A stretch of 64,000 nucleotides of DNA. Source: Xylogone sp. PMI_703. Lineage: Eukaryota > Ascomycota > Leotiomycetes. A program made the position numbers and the translations under genes. Position 1 is the first letter of the stretch; the number at the start of each line of letters is the position of its first letter. Where the stretch lies: positions 6,820,001 to 6,884,000 of the forward strand of contig JAJTUQ010000003.1 of NCBI GenBank assembly GCA_021399445.1, given 5' to 3'. Positions 1 to 11,611 of this stretch are shown here, piece after piece. Below the pieces are notes generated by a model. That model was given only the letters and a program-made list of their open reading frames with translations. It had not been told where the DNA came from and did not search any database.

Positions 1-2126
1 TCTGGCCTACCATTGAAGAGATGCGAGGAACCATGACCGCAGAACTGTGTAACACCTCTCTCCTGCCCCTAGATTAGGAGATTATGCATGGTCGACGTAT
101 TGCAGTTTGCCCACCACAACCCGAGGGGTATAAGCATAAGTTGTGCAGAGTGTGTGGAGCGCATCTTCCCGCCCCATGCGGCGACAATCCTATTGGACAG
201 CCCTGATGTCATCTCAATTCTCCTTATCTGAACTTCGTGTGCCGAGAGTTTGCTTGCGATTAGGTACGCGAATGAGGCGAGGTACGCCTGTGCGCTCTAC
301 GGGCTCGCAGAACAGAACGGATGTATGTGTGTAGTTGTTGCAAATTACCACATTATTATCCAGAGTATCCAGAATGGCAAATATAAGTGGTTTCTCTGGG
401 GAAAGCAGGGAGGTTATTCTGAGTGTCGGACTTTTCGTGTAGTACTGTACCACGCGAAACTTCTCGATGTTGGTCTCACGCATGGGAGATTTTCCAACAC
501 TCCTCTCGCACCCCTGCGAACATTTTTGCCCTTTATATCATCAAACATATTAATGAGTCCGTTCTCATGATATATTTGCTGTTTGATAATACCAGTTATA
601 TCGTCTTTTGCAGCTATTATAAGCATTGTACGTGTTGTCGGAGCCGCAAGCTTGGGAGCAAGCTTTGCCTAGGACAGTATTAGCTTCCAACAGTGGTCTG
701 AGAATAGCAGTGACGAGGATGCTGTCGGCCTACCCGTCCTCAGGCTTGTCAGACATGGTACTGAGGTGTTGGAATCCAAGGTAGGATGCAGGAATTCTAT
801 ATTTCTAGACCTCTTCCATCATCAACAGTCGAAATGTCCCGATGCTCTCTGCAGGAGACCTGATCCAGAAGGGACATCAGTCTGGCTGCCTCTCTGGGAA
901 GCCCCTTAACCAGTATTGGCATGAATTGGAAGCCTGAGGCTGCAAACTTAAAGTAGCTCAGCCACCGAGGCCCAAACCAGAGGGCTGAGAGAGGGGTAGC
1001 TCTGGCTCGGGGGGCCATCAATGCCAGAAGGGAACTCGAAAGTTTGTTGGTTACACTGCCTGCACCCCAACGCACGTCTAACGCCTGCATATTCTTTCCT
1101 TAAGGTTAAGGTTCATCTGAACATTCTTCCACCTCTGCAATCACGATATTCCAAATACTCTTTGATTTGAGTTAAGTGAGCTGGTTTCGCAGTCGCAATC
1201 GCAGTGCGAAATGCGGCATTATTCCACCGAAGTCAGTACGTGATGGATCATCTTCATAAAGTCGCGGTGCGTGTTTGCAGCATCCACCAGAAACGAATGC
1301 ATTGCATCGCTCACCTGTCATACCACCGCCGTAGGGTTTCAATTACATTGATTGATACCGGATCCGCAGGTCATCGGGTCTGCAGGCTCGTCACTATTCG
1401 TGGAAGACGTCGGATGCTGCTCAGCATCACTGAGGTTCAGCAGGTGGCCCAGCATCGAGTACTTTTCCCATGCTCCCGGTACCCCGAAAGCAGCCGCATG
1501 AGCAGCTCAGGTCGAGTGATGATCCCAAACCCAGAAGTCGGGTCCATTCCCAATGGAGCAGTCTGGGTGTGAGCCTGGTCAGGCCAGAGGGGCAGGGAGA
1601 ATGTTGGTCCAGCGTTCGCAAAGGTGCAACCAACATCCAACACCGAACCCACGCAATTGACGCCGCCTCATTGGTCTAGAAGCCAACAACCAACACTTTC
1701 CACGCCGCTACCATTGGCAGTCCTCACCACCTTCTGTGGCACAGCTGTCCTCGACGCCGCGGCAGTGACACCGACAGTCTGGATATTGCGTCTGGGTGTC
1801 CAACCAGACCGGCCGCTTCGCCAAAGGCCACCTCCCTATTGCTCAATCCACCAGCGTGGGTCATTCCAACTCACTTGAGCGCTGGACAGAGCAATTCTTC
1901 TATATTAAGATGCGGGACATACAACATCTCCCAGGTTTGGGGGACGGATTTGGTTGTGCGATCGCCTGTTCTCGAATTAAACCCTCCTCCCTAACCGCCA
2001 GAGATCCCCTTCTGCCACGGTTGCTTGTTGGAAGTGACATCTCCGTAGGCGCTTGCTCCTGGTCGCCACCTACCGCATCATTCCCTCTCTCGGTGATTCT
2101 GTTACGCTTCTCGTGCTCCCCGCGAA
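1..2126. other. Left-end region, no supported gene
   Basis: Only short overlapping open frames occur on both strands, the longest about 120 codons at 1204-1572. None gives a recognisable domain and none joins to another through convincing splice sites. The last few hundred bases are the promoter and 5' leader of the gene starting at 2127. An exon of a gene lying mostly outside the window cannot be excluded. Confidence 0.5.
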
Positions 2127-4318
2127 ATGGCATCGGTTGACAGGTACAGTCGGAGACTTCGTGTTGGGTTGGGCCCTTGCTGATTCGTCTCGACAGTGAT
2201 GCAAACTCGACGTCCCGGGCATCTTCTTCTCGTGAACTCAAGCGCCGTCGTATCGTGCAGCCGGATGGCGAATACGACGTAGAAGACTTGATCGTGGTCT
2301 CAGTACCAATCGAAGAGAGGCCTCTGGTTTTGAAGGCAGACTCTCAGAGTACCCCGCACACAAATACATCAAGTGATAGTAGCAAAGCCCCAGGATCTTC
2401 CACTTCGGAACTCGATCTAGCCATAATCAGAGCTCGAGAAGCTTTGGCGGTCACTTTGGATACTTCCAAGACCATGATTAGCATTCCACGAGAAAACAAT
2501 CAGTTACAAGCTTCTTTGGGACCCATATCTGGTACAAGCATTCGTCAGTCTCCAAAGCCCGACGGCCAAGAAGCGAGTTCAGGGGTGCGGCCTCCTCCAA
2601 CTTCACAATTCACCAGCTCCTCAGTTACATCGTCCGGTATTGCTAAATCGACGACGGCTTCTTCACTTCCTAGCCCACTACGCCCAGCAAATCTGGTCAA
2701 GGATGAAGACTCCAAATTACCACCTTCTGAATGCAAGAGATCTTTTCCTTCTCATTGTCGTGTGCTATCAGAGCCTCATAGCTTGACAAGCAGAATAGCT
2801 GATGGACGACACAATAATCCCACAGTAGGCCAAATAATAAACGTCCGAACGCCACCAGTTACATCCTCATCTCAGTTTTCCCAGCCGGAAGCCCGGATAC
2901 CATCGATACTTAGCTCTCTCCCAGGTTCTCTGCTCTCATCTAAAACGGAATCGTACCAGGAACCAATTAGCACATCTCGACACCCCCCACGGCAATATCC
3001 CCGAGTACCTGAGCCGTCGAATGGTCAAGCGACCATCCATACAGACGAGTTAGTGCCCTACCAATCAGCAGATGCAATTTCAGGTATCCAATTACCTCCT
3101 CTACAGCTTCCACTAGCTATCAAAGGGGCGTTTAATAAGAACCAGTCTCGTGCAAAAGGTTCTCGGGCAGGGAGCAGGTTCGATACTACTGCCAAAGTTC
3201 TCATTCGTCAGCGTCCTCGTGCGAAGCAACATAGAACCAGTATAGAGCCGGACACTCTTCTCAGCCTCCCAATCGGGGTTCTGATGTCCAGAGAGCTTAC
3301 GCCTTTCTTCGAATGGTATTGTTTCAAAGCTAATTCCTCGAGCGTTGGGTGGTTGAAGTTTGAATTCCTTGATGTCGATTGGCAGCCGGCGAGGATCATA
3401 TTTATCTCACGCAGCGACTATATCGGTTATGCATCATTAAAATCCCATGTCTCTAACCTGTTTTACATTGCCCTCAATAAGAATCCAGATATGACGGAAT
3501 TCAGGATATCTATATCGGCTGATGGAGATACCACGCACATAAAACCATCCTCTATCCTTACACGATTAACCGATAGGGTACAAAGAGCAGAGCATCAGGC
3601 GGAATCCACCAGGCCAAGGTCAATGGCTCAAAGTGACCATAGGCAGCCATTCGCTGAAGTGAATTCACCCGATGCAAAAAGCTCCGCGATGGCTTATTCT
3701 AGCCCTCACCTTCGTGAGAGTCCTTCTCCTGTTGCTAGTCTAAGCGGCGGCAACGAGTTTTCACCCAGAAATCAAGCTGCTTTAAACAGGAGAGGGAGCT
3801 ATGGGAACTCGAAAGGGTTCCTTGGGAACGAAGCAGGAGTTCCGGGCAGCCGTCCTTCCAGTTATTCCTCGCATATGGTGCTGAATTCCCATGATCAACA
3901 GTCTTCCCAAGCAAAGGCTCATCATCCCCATTCTTTTTCAGAAGTTTCAGACCATGGCATGCCAGAGATCGTTGTGCTTCTTCAGCAGGCAGATGGCAAA
4001 CTTAGTCAGCCGTATCCGAAAGATGTGCTTCATCCCAGGATAAGTAGTTCCGAATTCTTCTCGTGGTTTGGAGCTCGCTCAGGGTTTGGCGCCAGCTCAG
4101 CCCTCCCAGAATTACAGTTCACATTCAAGGATGCGCTCCCCGTGCCGAAGACGAGTGTGGTTGCAAGGGGAAACGAGGATCATTTCAATTATATGAGGGC
4201 AGACATTAAGACCAAGTGTGAGAGGGCAAAATGGTTTCACCCGGCAATAAAGGAGTTTGTGGTATTGGTTACACTTCCGGGATGGGAATCTGCGGGTACT
4301 GAAATGGTTGAATGGTAA
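2127..4318 (+). CDS. Uncharacterised Ser/Pro-rich fungal protein, 712 aa
   Basis: Exons are 2127-2143 and 2197-4318. The 53-bp intron runs GT..CGACAG with a CTGAT branch point, and the join restores an N-terminus MASVDSDANSTSR, which is why I prefer the ATG at 2127 to the in-intron ATG at 2177. A basic LKRRR cluster near residue 20 could be a nuclear localisation signal. Residues about 60-330 are Ser/Thr/Pro-rich and probably disordered, followed by a basic patch. A denser, probably folded block lies at about 360-445 (around SLPIGVLMSRELTPFFEWY), and a second at about 593-712, ending in an acidic/aromatic tail. I recognise no named domain. The shape suggests a nuclear scaffold or regulatory protein, but that is inference only. 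Confidence 0.75.
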
Positions 4319-4700
4319 ATTACGGGTAGCATGGAGTTTTGGTAGTCACATTGGGTATGTACAGTGCGGTATGAAATGAGTTTACGGAGACGTATAACTG
4401 GATTAAAGTTGCTATGCTTCTATGTCATATGGTATTTTTAATACAAAATTAGAATATTATATAGCCCAAGAATTGGATCTGAGAGCCTTCTTTGCCTCGC
4501 TCATCTCCTCAATTACACTGCGGCGAGTTAAAGAAGCGGGAAATGCCACTCAACAGTACATGCGCGATCTAATCTAATCTAATCAGTAACCCATCAGAAA
4601 AATCGCAAGCTTTGACCAAAACTTCTCCCGACCAACAACCAACAAACAAAAGGGAGGAGCAAGCCGCGCGGGCCCAGAGCAAATCAACCGCAAGACAACA
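4319..4700. other. Intergenic, 3' UTR and RRP41 promoter
   Basis: This 382-bp gap separates two genes on the same strand. Its left part is AT-rich, as expected of a 3' UTR. A short (TAATC)n-like run sits at about 4568-4584. No gene is seen. Confidence 0.6.
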
Positions 4701-5599
4701 ATGCCACTCGACACATCCTCCTATTCTCTAGCTCTGCTACGCCTCGATGGACGCCGCTGGAACGAGCTGCGCCGTCTGACGGCATCTATTTCCACCCAGG
4801 CCGCCGCCGACGGCTCGTCGTACCTGGAGATGGGCAACACAAAAGTGATTTGCACGGTGACTGGACCGACGGAAGTGAAGGTTGGTGGACCTGGTGGGGG
4901 AGGTGGTGGAGGGAATAGGGACGAGGCGGAAGTGAGGGTTGAGATCTCCATTGCTGGGTTCAGCGGGGTGGAGAGGAAGAGGAGGGGGAGAAATGATAAG
5001 TATGGATTACCTTTTTCCTTTATGCTCATGGTGTAATGTAGTTGGTTATATCCATTCATGGAAGAATTCTGGGTCAATTGATGTTTTGCAGAGGAGATTA
5101 CGGTTGCTGATTGTCAAGCAGGAGAGTACAAGAGATGCAATCGACCATCGCGCACACCTTTTCAACAACCCTCTTCACGCACCTATACCCGCACTCCACA
5201 ATCACCCTAGCACTCCACGTCCTCTCTCAAGATGGCTCCCTCCTCGCGGCCTGCTTAAACGCCTGCACCCTCGCGCTCATTGACGCCGGTATTCCCATGT
5301 CTGACTACGTCTGCGCCTGCACCGCCGGCTCAACCTCGTCGTACTCCTCCAACGACGAACAAGCGGATCCGTTACTCGACTTAAACAATACAGAGGAGCA
5401 GGAGTTGCCGTTCTTGACTGTCGCGACTCTGGGCGAGACGGATAAGGTCGTGGTGCTGGTGATGGATACGCGAGTTCAGGTTGGCAGACTTGAGGGTATG
5501 CTGGCTGTTGGGGTGGATGGGTGTAAGCAGGTTAGAGCTATTCTGGACAAGGTTGTTAAGGAAAAAGGGGCGAAGATATTAGAGGGTACGGCGGTCTAG
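4701..5599 (+). CDS. RRP41: Exosome core subunit Rrp41/Ski6 (RNase PH-like)
   Basis: Exons are 4701-4999 and 5122-5599, giving 258 aa, close to yeast Ski6. The 122-bp intron ends in CAAGCAG with a GCTGATT branch point just upstream. Splicing restores RGRNDK-RVQEMQSTIAHTF, the expected RNase PH sequence across the join. The N-terminus LDGRRWNELRR and the SYLEMGNTKVICTVTGP block are typical of Rrp41. A glycine-rich insertion (GGPGGGGGGG) sits at about residue 65 in a loop that is variable in the family. The protein is a member of the six-subunit ring of the nuclear and cytoplasmic exosome, acting in 3'-to-5' RNA processing and decay. Eukaryotic Rrp41 is not itself catalytic. The gene converges on the PDI gene, with about 240 bp between the stops. 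Confidence 0.95.
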
Positions 5600-5842
5600 C
5601 AATTTCGTGGCATGATTTCCGTATATATGGCTGCATTGCGTGAATCAAGACAAGCACTGAGAATAGGCACTCACGATGATACCCGGGAGAAAGCGGCGTT
5701 TTGGGACTGGGAAAAGTTTTCAAACAAAGATAGATGGAGAATATTCGAAGGATAAATACAATTGATTTGAGGCCCGCTAAATACAACATGGGATGCTGAG
5801 GCACCGAATTATAGCAACGTCATTTCGTCACTTTCTTTTGTT

Positions 5843-7316
5843 TTACAACTCGTCATGGGATGCCTTTTCATCTGACTCAGCCGCCTCTTCATCCTTCGCG
5901 TCTTCCACTGGAGCCTCTTCCACGACGGGCTCTTCTGGTTGTTCCTCTGGGATCATTCCTTCGGGGAATTTCTTCTTCTCGCCCTCACCAAGTCGGATAC
6001 TATCGACCCAACGCTCAATAACTTCGGCATCAAGGTTGTCGCCAGAAAGCTCTCTCCACCATCCCCGTCGGGTATTCACGGCGAGAATTTCGACATCTCT
6101 CTTCAAATCCAATGCTTGAATCAACGGAGCATAAGCTGTGTTTTCTTTCGTAACAGCATAGAAGGGGAAGAGATTTCGCTTGGCTTGGTGGTGTTTGTGA
6201 GAAATTTCTGCAAGCGCATCTAGAGCTTTCTTAGATGATTCGTCCTCCTTGGACGCGACAAATGCAAGAATGCAGGTACTAGTCCTCGGGCCAAAGCATT
6301 CCTTCTCAAACTCTTGTTCAGAAGAGAGTGTAGGTATTGGAGGTGCAGGTTCTGGGGTGGGAGCTGGCTTCTCGCTTTCAGCCTCTTTTGGTGCAGATTC
6401 AGTTGTGTCTTCTGCAACAGGCTCCTCCTTTGATGCCTTTTTGTTGTTCTTTTTAGAAGACTTTGCTGAAGCTGGAGCAGGGTCGGGATTCGGTGCGGCT
6501 ACTTGTGAAAGGAACGATACAATCCCGTCCTTCTTCATCTCTCCGTCGTAGACAATGTGCTCTGCATCGCCGCCGGGAAGGAGGATAAGCTTGGGCACAT
6601 CCGTGATGCCGAATTTCTCAAGGCTGTCTTTTTCTGTGTTCCGAATTTGAGCCACGTTTATACTTCCCTTGAAATCAATAGCGACTGCCCTCAGTAATGC
6701 GCTCGTCCTTCCTTTATCGGTGAACAGGATAGCTTTTGGAGTCTCAGTGTCCTTCTTGAGGTAGCTGTCAAGATCTTTATCAGATAACTTCTTGACAAGA
6801 TTTGGTATCTTATCAACTACTACTTCCGCAATTGCCTTGGCCGTTCGAGGTCCTTGGTAATCTTCGACAATGGGACGACCGGGTTTGCTTCCTGGCCTAA
6901 CAATTTTGAGAGTTGGAAATCCTTGGACACCCATACTTCCGCAGAATTGTTTGTTGCTGTCATCATCGCAGTCCACTGCTGCGACTTTTGCAAGTCCAGC
7001 AAGATTCTTGGCTACCTTCTCATAAGCCGGTTGGAGGTTCTTACAGTGACCGCACCATGGCGCATAGAACTCGACGATCTGCAAAACGAAAAAAACAATG
7101 TTAATTCACGTCTTGACCATTTTTTTCAATGTAGTAATAGTCTCGTAACTAGGAACCTACTGAGGTGTGATTTGATTGAGCGATCAATCGGTCGTAGCTC
7201 TTCGCATCGACCTGAAGCACTGGAGAGTTCTTGGAGTACAGCCCTGCATTGACAGGGAGTGCGCACAGCAAGGCCGCAGCCGCTGCGACGGTGGTAATGG
7301 CTGTAGATTGGACCAT
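5843..7316 (-). CDS. ER protein disulfide isomerase-like, single CGHC thioredoxin domain, HDEL
   Basis: Exons are 7316-7161 and 7078-5843, giving 463 aa. The 82-bp intron is in phase 0 and joins AQSNHTS to IVEFYAPWCGHC. A signal peptide covers about residues 1-24 (MVQSTAITTVAAAAALLCAL...NA). One thioredoxin domain follows, with the redox site CGHC at residues 61-64 and the cis-Pro segment GFPTLK. A second thioredoxin-like fold (around IAVDFKG and DVPKLILLPGG) lacks a CxxC. Residues about 250-300 form a Lys/Glu/Pro-rich linker. The C-terminus is acidic and ends in HDEL for ER retrieval. It resembles the P5/PDI-related group and should assist oxidative folding in the ER lumen. It shares a 355-bp divergent promoter with VTA1. 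Confidence 0.92.
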
Positions 7317-7670
7317 GATCAGTTAGGAAAAGATGTGAAGCTGTAGGGTTAGAGAAGATTCAACTGATTGAAAGCTACTTATAGCCGCAATCGAGCTCAC
7401 GATTCTGCAAGCTGTTCTTTCCTTGTATATATAGCAAACTCGGAGGGGTGAAAAGGCCACCGTCGCGTGTTTGGTCCAGAATCCGGGGTGCGTTCTTCCT
7501 GCCTGAACAAGGCTGAGGCTGCAGCTAAACGCTATCTAGCAACCTGGTGCGGGGCACGTCATCGCTAATGGAATCATCGAGACAACGACCCTGGAAGCTC
7601 CTGTAAAGTTCTTGTCAATCTTCAAATCGTGCTGCCAGTCCCATCTCTGTAAAGGTACTCAAGGCGCAAG
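7317..7670. other. Divergent promoter between PDI and VTA1
   Basis: This 354-bp gap lies between two divergent start codons. It holds the TGACGTG motif at 7555-7561. Nothing coding is seen. Confidence 0.6.
7555..7561 (-). promoter_or_regulatory. Candidate UPR/CRE-like element (TGACGTG)
   Basis: The minus strand reads CGATGACGTGCCCC here, containing the TGACGTG core shared by bZIP sites of the unfolded-protein and cAMP responses. It lies about 240 bp upstream of the PDI start codon, a sensible place for an ER-stress-induced folding gene. Seven-base matches occur by chance, so this is suggestive only. Confidence 0.3.
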
Positions 7671-9109
7671 ATGGCGACCCAGCTCCCAGAGAAACTGAAG
7701 TCTACGGACCTTGCCAAGTTCTACCGCCGGGCTGCGCAGTTGGAGACTGTGCGACCGGTAATTGCTTATTGGTGTGAGTCGCAGATTGCCTAGTCTCCCT
7801 GAAAATGAGTTCCAGATCATACACTAACATAAGCACGATACAGGTGAATACTGGATTGTTAATCAGATCATTACCAATGGCTTATCTGACGGAGACCCAG
7901 AATGTTTAGAATTCACAAAGACGCTGATGGACAAGCTGGAGAAGGTGGGGCTACCTCCCTAGGCAAGCAATCTGTTGCTGAACGCAGACCAGGTTAAATC
8001 AGAGAATGCGACCAACGATGCATTTGTGGATGATATGGCCGGGCAGGCTTATGTAGAACAATTTGGCCTCGAAACATTTGTGAGGGCGCAGAGGGCTGTT
8101 GATGCCAACAAGGTTACAAGGTATACACTGCCCTCGCATGCGCCAGTTCCGTCGCTGATAATATATCAGACAAACAGCAGATACCTTCCAAGCCGCTGCG
8201 ACCTTCCTCGAGCTTCTCAATATCTGGGCTCCCCCAGATATGGAAACCCAAGCCAAGATCAAATATGCAAAATGGAACGCGGTGCGGATCGCGAAAGCAA
8301 TCAAAGAAGGAAAAGATCCGAATGATTCAAATCCTAAACATGAGCCTGCGAAAGAAGAGAGCCTTGCTGAACTTGCGCCCACTAACCCTGACGAAGACGC
8401 AAGAGCACAATTTCAGCCTTCTGTTCAGGATGCTGCAGATGACGATGCTGTACCTGAATCAAAGCCACCAGCCCATGAAGTCAGCCCGCCGACACCATAC
8501 GAGCCTTATCCACGAGATGGCTTTCCATATACTGCCGTTCAAGATCATAACGTATCGCCTCTAGGGACATCTCCGAAGGACAGGAATGGCTCAATCGGTG
8601 GTGGTTATTTCCCAGAGGTTCCAACTTTCACATCTGACGCCCCGGAATCGACCCTTCCCACGGCTCCTCCTGAAGATACCATCGATCTTGGGATGCCTGA
8701 TGCCTCGCCATTACCGCCGGCAGGCTCTGCCAGAGGCCCTGTCGGCGGGTTTAATTATGGTGATGCGCCGCCTACTCCCCATGACAACACCCCCCAATTC
8801 TCCCCACCTCCTGCGCCATACCAACCGCCATATCAACCTCCACCGCCTCATCACACTCAACCGCCACCGCCTACATCATATACCACTCACCCACCTCCGC
8901 CAGTTCAATATTACCAACAGCCAGCACCCGCTCCCGCTACGATCCCTCCGACTGCCCAAACTTATAACGGCCCTTTGAAAACAGACGATGTGTCTATTGC
9001 AAAGGCTCAGAAACACGCTCGCTGGGCCATATCTGCCTTAAATTTTGAAGATGCTGAAACTGCTGTAAAAGAGCTGAGAGAGGCGTTGAAAACCCTTGGC
9101 GCTGCATAA
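7671..9109 (+). CDS. VTA1: Vacuolar sorting protein Vta1 (LIP5), Vps4 activator
   Basis: Four exons (7671-7773, 7844-7944, 7993-8120, 8170-9109) give 423 aa. Each join restores family sequence: VIAYW-CEYWIVNQI, MDKLEK-VKSENATNDAF, and NKVTR-QTADTFQAAATFLELL. Introns are 70, 48 and 49 bp. The in-frame TAG at 7960 lies inside the 48-bp intron. Residues 1-165 form the tandem MIT region that binds ESCRT-III. A long Pro/Gln-rich linker follows (about 180-375, with PPPP runs). The C-terminal VSL helices (SIAKAQKHARWAISALNF...) bind and stimulate the AAA ATPase Vps4. The protein acts at endosomes in multivesicular-body sorting. Confidence 0.95.
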
Positions 9110-9595
9110 TGATACCATGTTTAGGTTCTGTATTGGCATATACCATTTCTATAAAGTCAATAACCTCTTCGCCTTTGGCCAAATTATTTTCCGTCTATTG
9201 TGTATAAGTCCATCTGCAAGCTACTTGGCGCGGTAATTCTCATATCCATCGATGTATGTTCACCGGCGGTTGCAATAGATACTTCAGGGCTAGAAATACC
9301 ACATGGTGCAATATTGATTCGCAAGAGCAAATTTCTAATAAGCTACAGTCAGTTGCAGGACTACGAGACGAACGGAGGCTGAAACCATTCCTTTTACTAC
9401 GCAAGAGTATCCGGAATACCCCTGAATATGTTGCGGGATCTAAACTCATTGAGGTTAAGGCGCATGCACTCATTCCCTGCGTGTCTGTACGTACATAATA
9501 ATAAGCCTAGTACCACTACAACTAAGGCCTCCAAGCTCTTCCACCACGATGTATCTTCTACGCTTTATTTTTTCCTCATCTACGCATTGAATGCA
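9110..9595. other. Intergenic / leader of the Zn2Cys6 gene
   Basis: The first part is the VTA1 3' UTR. An open frame in phase with the downstream regulator begins with an ATG at 9428. It adds 56 residues without recognisable content, so I treat 9428-9595 as probable leader. Confidence 0.5.
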
Positions 9596-10672
9596 ATGGC
9601 AATTTCACTAATCTCACTACGCAAGGCTTGCCATGCCTGTACCCAGGCAAAACGGAAATGTCAGCCTCAGTTACCTAAGTGCAGTCGGTGTCTAAAGAGT
9701 GGTATCGAGTGCAACTATGATTTAGAACCACTCTCTATTTGTGATCCGAACCTTATTGAGACGTATTTGGAGAAACAGGATCCTACTGTTTTAATTCCGA
9801 CCTACCATGTATTTAATTCTGTTGAATCGGCACACCAGGCAGTAATGAAGGCTTTCAATGACCAATTCTCCTCACATCCACCCCCGGAAGTACGTATGGC
9901 TGGGGATAAGGACATAGTCGAATGGGCCATTTCTCAACTGAGAAAGATCCCTGACCTCATCGCGGGGAATAAATCATCACCATTTCTGCATCGGCAGGTA
10001 CTGCAGAGCACTGAAGGCGCCATGGCACGGATAGATCATGTACTAGATCTGCACAGAAGTATTAGGGATGGGCCTGCATCGAATGTCGTTCCACCTTCCC
10101 GAAACGCCCATCTTCAGCATTTGGTCAGAACTGAGATTCGTGGCCTCTCAATGGAGGGTATGCTCGTCTCCATCCATGAGCTGTTCCTATATCTCATGCT
10201 ATACATCTGCAACGATCTGCTATCAGCGCACCAAGTGGGGGCAGAACGATACATTGACCTGATGATTGACTGGACCAGGCATCTATGGGCAGCTATCCCT
10301 AATCAACTCAGTAGCAGCCTGTCTCCATGGCGAGCGTGGGTCGTGGCGGAAAGCGCTCGGAGAACAATACTCATGAGCTTTATTGTTAAAGGAGTTTTCC
10401 GCGCCGTTAGGTACGGCTACTGTGTTTACGAGCCTTTTGTAGAGGCACTACCGTTTGACTCCTGCTCGGCGCTCTGGGAAGCAATGTCCGAAGAAGCCTG
10501 GTACTCGATAATAGAGATTCATGGGGGAAAGTCGGGTGTTCTGGTATCATTCCGCGAGTTTATAGCAGAGGCAAAGCTTTCCACAATTCAAGATGAGGGT
10601 TTGTTTCAACAGATTCTGCTTGTTGGGTATTATCAAAAGGAGGCATTGGCAGCGTTGGAGTCAGGGCAGTGA
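9596..10672 (+). CDS. Zn(II)2Cys6 transcription factor, 358 aa
   Basis: The binuclear zinc cluster is at residues about 12-38 (CHACTQAKRKC, then six residues to C, SRC, LKSGIEC), with spacing C-x2-C-x6-C-x6-C-x2-C-x6-C. I chose the ATG at 9596 because it places the cluster near the N-terminus; in-frame ATGs at 9428 and 9464 would extend it. The rest is helical, with a segment ESARRTILMSFIVKGVFRAVRYG that resembles the C-terminal part of small pathway-type C6 regulators. No full fungal_trans domain is evident. It is a single exon with no frameshift. The next genes on the same strand are the QCR8-like and SnoaL-like genes, so it may be a local regulator, which is inference. Confidence 0.8.
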   Translation: MAISLISLRKACHACTQAKRKCQPQLPKCSRCLKSGIECNYDLEPLSICDPNLIETYLEKQDPTVLIPTYHVFNSVESAHQAVMKAFNDQFSSHPPPEVRMAGDKDIVEWAISQLRKIPDLIAGNKSSPFLHRQVLQSTEGAMARIDHVLDLHRSIRDGPASNVVPPSRNAHLQHLVRTEIRGLSMEGMLVSIHELFLYLMLYICNDLLSAHQVGAERYIDLMIDWTRHLWAAIPNQLSSSLSPWRAWVVAESARRTILMSFIVKGVFRAVRYGYCVYEPFVEALPFDSCSALWEAMSEEAWYSIIEIHGGKSGVLVSFREFIAEAKLSTIQDEGLFQQILLVGYYQKEALAALESGQ

Positions 10673-11134
10673 GAATTTCTCTTTGTCGCATAGAATCAAT
10701 CAACTCATTCTTCTCCTCGTACAACGAACCACCTTACTTGTGGAGTTGATATGATAGTAAAAAGATGAGAAGTATACCGACTTATAGCTCCAGATTATCT
10801 CCACCAGCTCAAAATACTCAATAAAATCTGTACCCCGGGGGTAGAAATCACCCAAAACCAGATCAGATCCTATCAGTTGAGATTCCGCCGAGTCGTATAA
10901 ACGGCTATGCAGCGCTATGACTTCCAATTACGGTTTAACTCCCGCAAGAACAGGCCAGGGATACCTGCCAATGAACTTCGCCAAACATAGGGATACATCC
11001 GATGGCTTGCAATATACCATCGAGATATACGTAGTACGGTCACCCTAAAAGCTGTTCTTGTAGCATTTAAATGCCAGAGCGCTTCTCAAGTCTCTCACTA
11101 TGATCCAGCACAGATTTATCACCATTCATCCAGC
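10673..11134. other. Intergenic region upstream of the QCR8-like gene
   Basis: No supported gene is seen. A 75-codon minus-strand frame (10700-10927) contains a protein-like stretch (FYPRGTDFIEYFELVEIIW), but it has no neighbouring exon. It could be a gene remnant. Confidence 0.45.
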
Positions 11135-11611
11135 ATGGAGTACAACCAAGATCTCCCTCGTCAACGGTAAGTCAGATAGCTTCGTTGCTCATTAATGTAC
11201 CAGCAGCTAACATGTCTTAACAGAAAGCCAGTTTACTGTTGGGGCCACATAAGTTAGACATACACGACTTCTATTTCCATATTGAGAACATAAATAACAA
11301 TAAATCTGCGCAGGAATACCAAGACAAAAAGGAATCATCACCTATATCCTTTCCCGCGATCGCATCAATCCATTTGCCGGGGCGGCACATAATGCTGTGT
11401 TTAATACCGCGAGGCGCGTTAGGGGCCAATTCTTTTACGTGGTGCCTCCGTTTGCTGCGGCATATTTTCTGATGAATTGGGCGGAAGAAAAGTATGTCCT
11501 CTTAGATGACTACATGATATGAGATCTACTTAGCTGAATACCTTTTTGCCTAATAGGAATAGATGGTTAAACTCAAAAGCTGGTAGACTGAGCGTGGGGG
11601 CAGAAGCTTAA
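11135..11611 (+). CDS. Divergent Qcr8-like protein (complex III subunit 8 family), 97 aa
   Basis: Four exons: 11135-11166, 11224-11252, 11314-11491, 11557-11611. Introns of 57, 61 and 65 bp all run GT..AG, and every phase fits. Recognisable QCR8 features occur in order: YCWGHI (cf. the N-terminal WG(S/H) motif), RQKGIITYILS, INPFAGAAHNAVFNTARR, a membrane segment FFYVVPPFAAAYFLMNWA, and NRWLNSKAGR at the C-terminus. Canonical Qcr8 is a small inner-membrane subunit of cytochrome bc1 near the quinone site. This copy has a short N-terminus and unusual residues (EEKNRW where ERNEY is usual), so I read it as a paralogue rather than the housekeeping copy. An upstream ATG at 11100 is out of phase. 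Neighbours are a Zn2Cys6 gene and a broken SnoaL-like gene. Confidence 0.85.

Noticed and set aside
1204..1572. 122-codon frame in the left-end region
   Set aside because: No motif, no supporting splice sites, and overlapping frames on the other strand.
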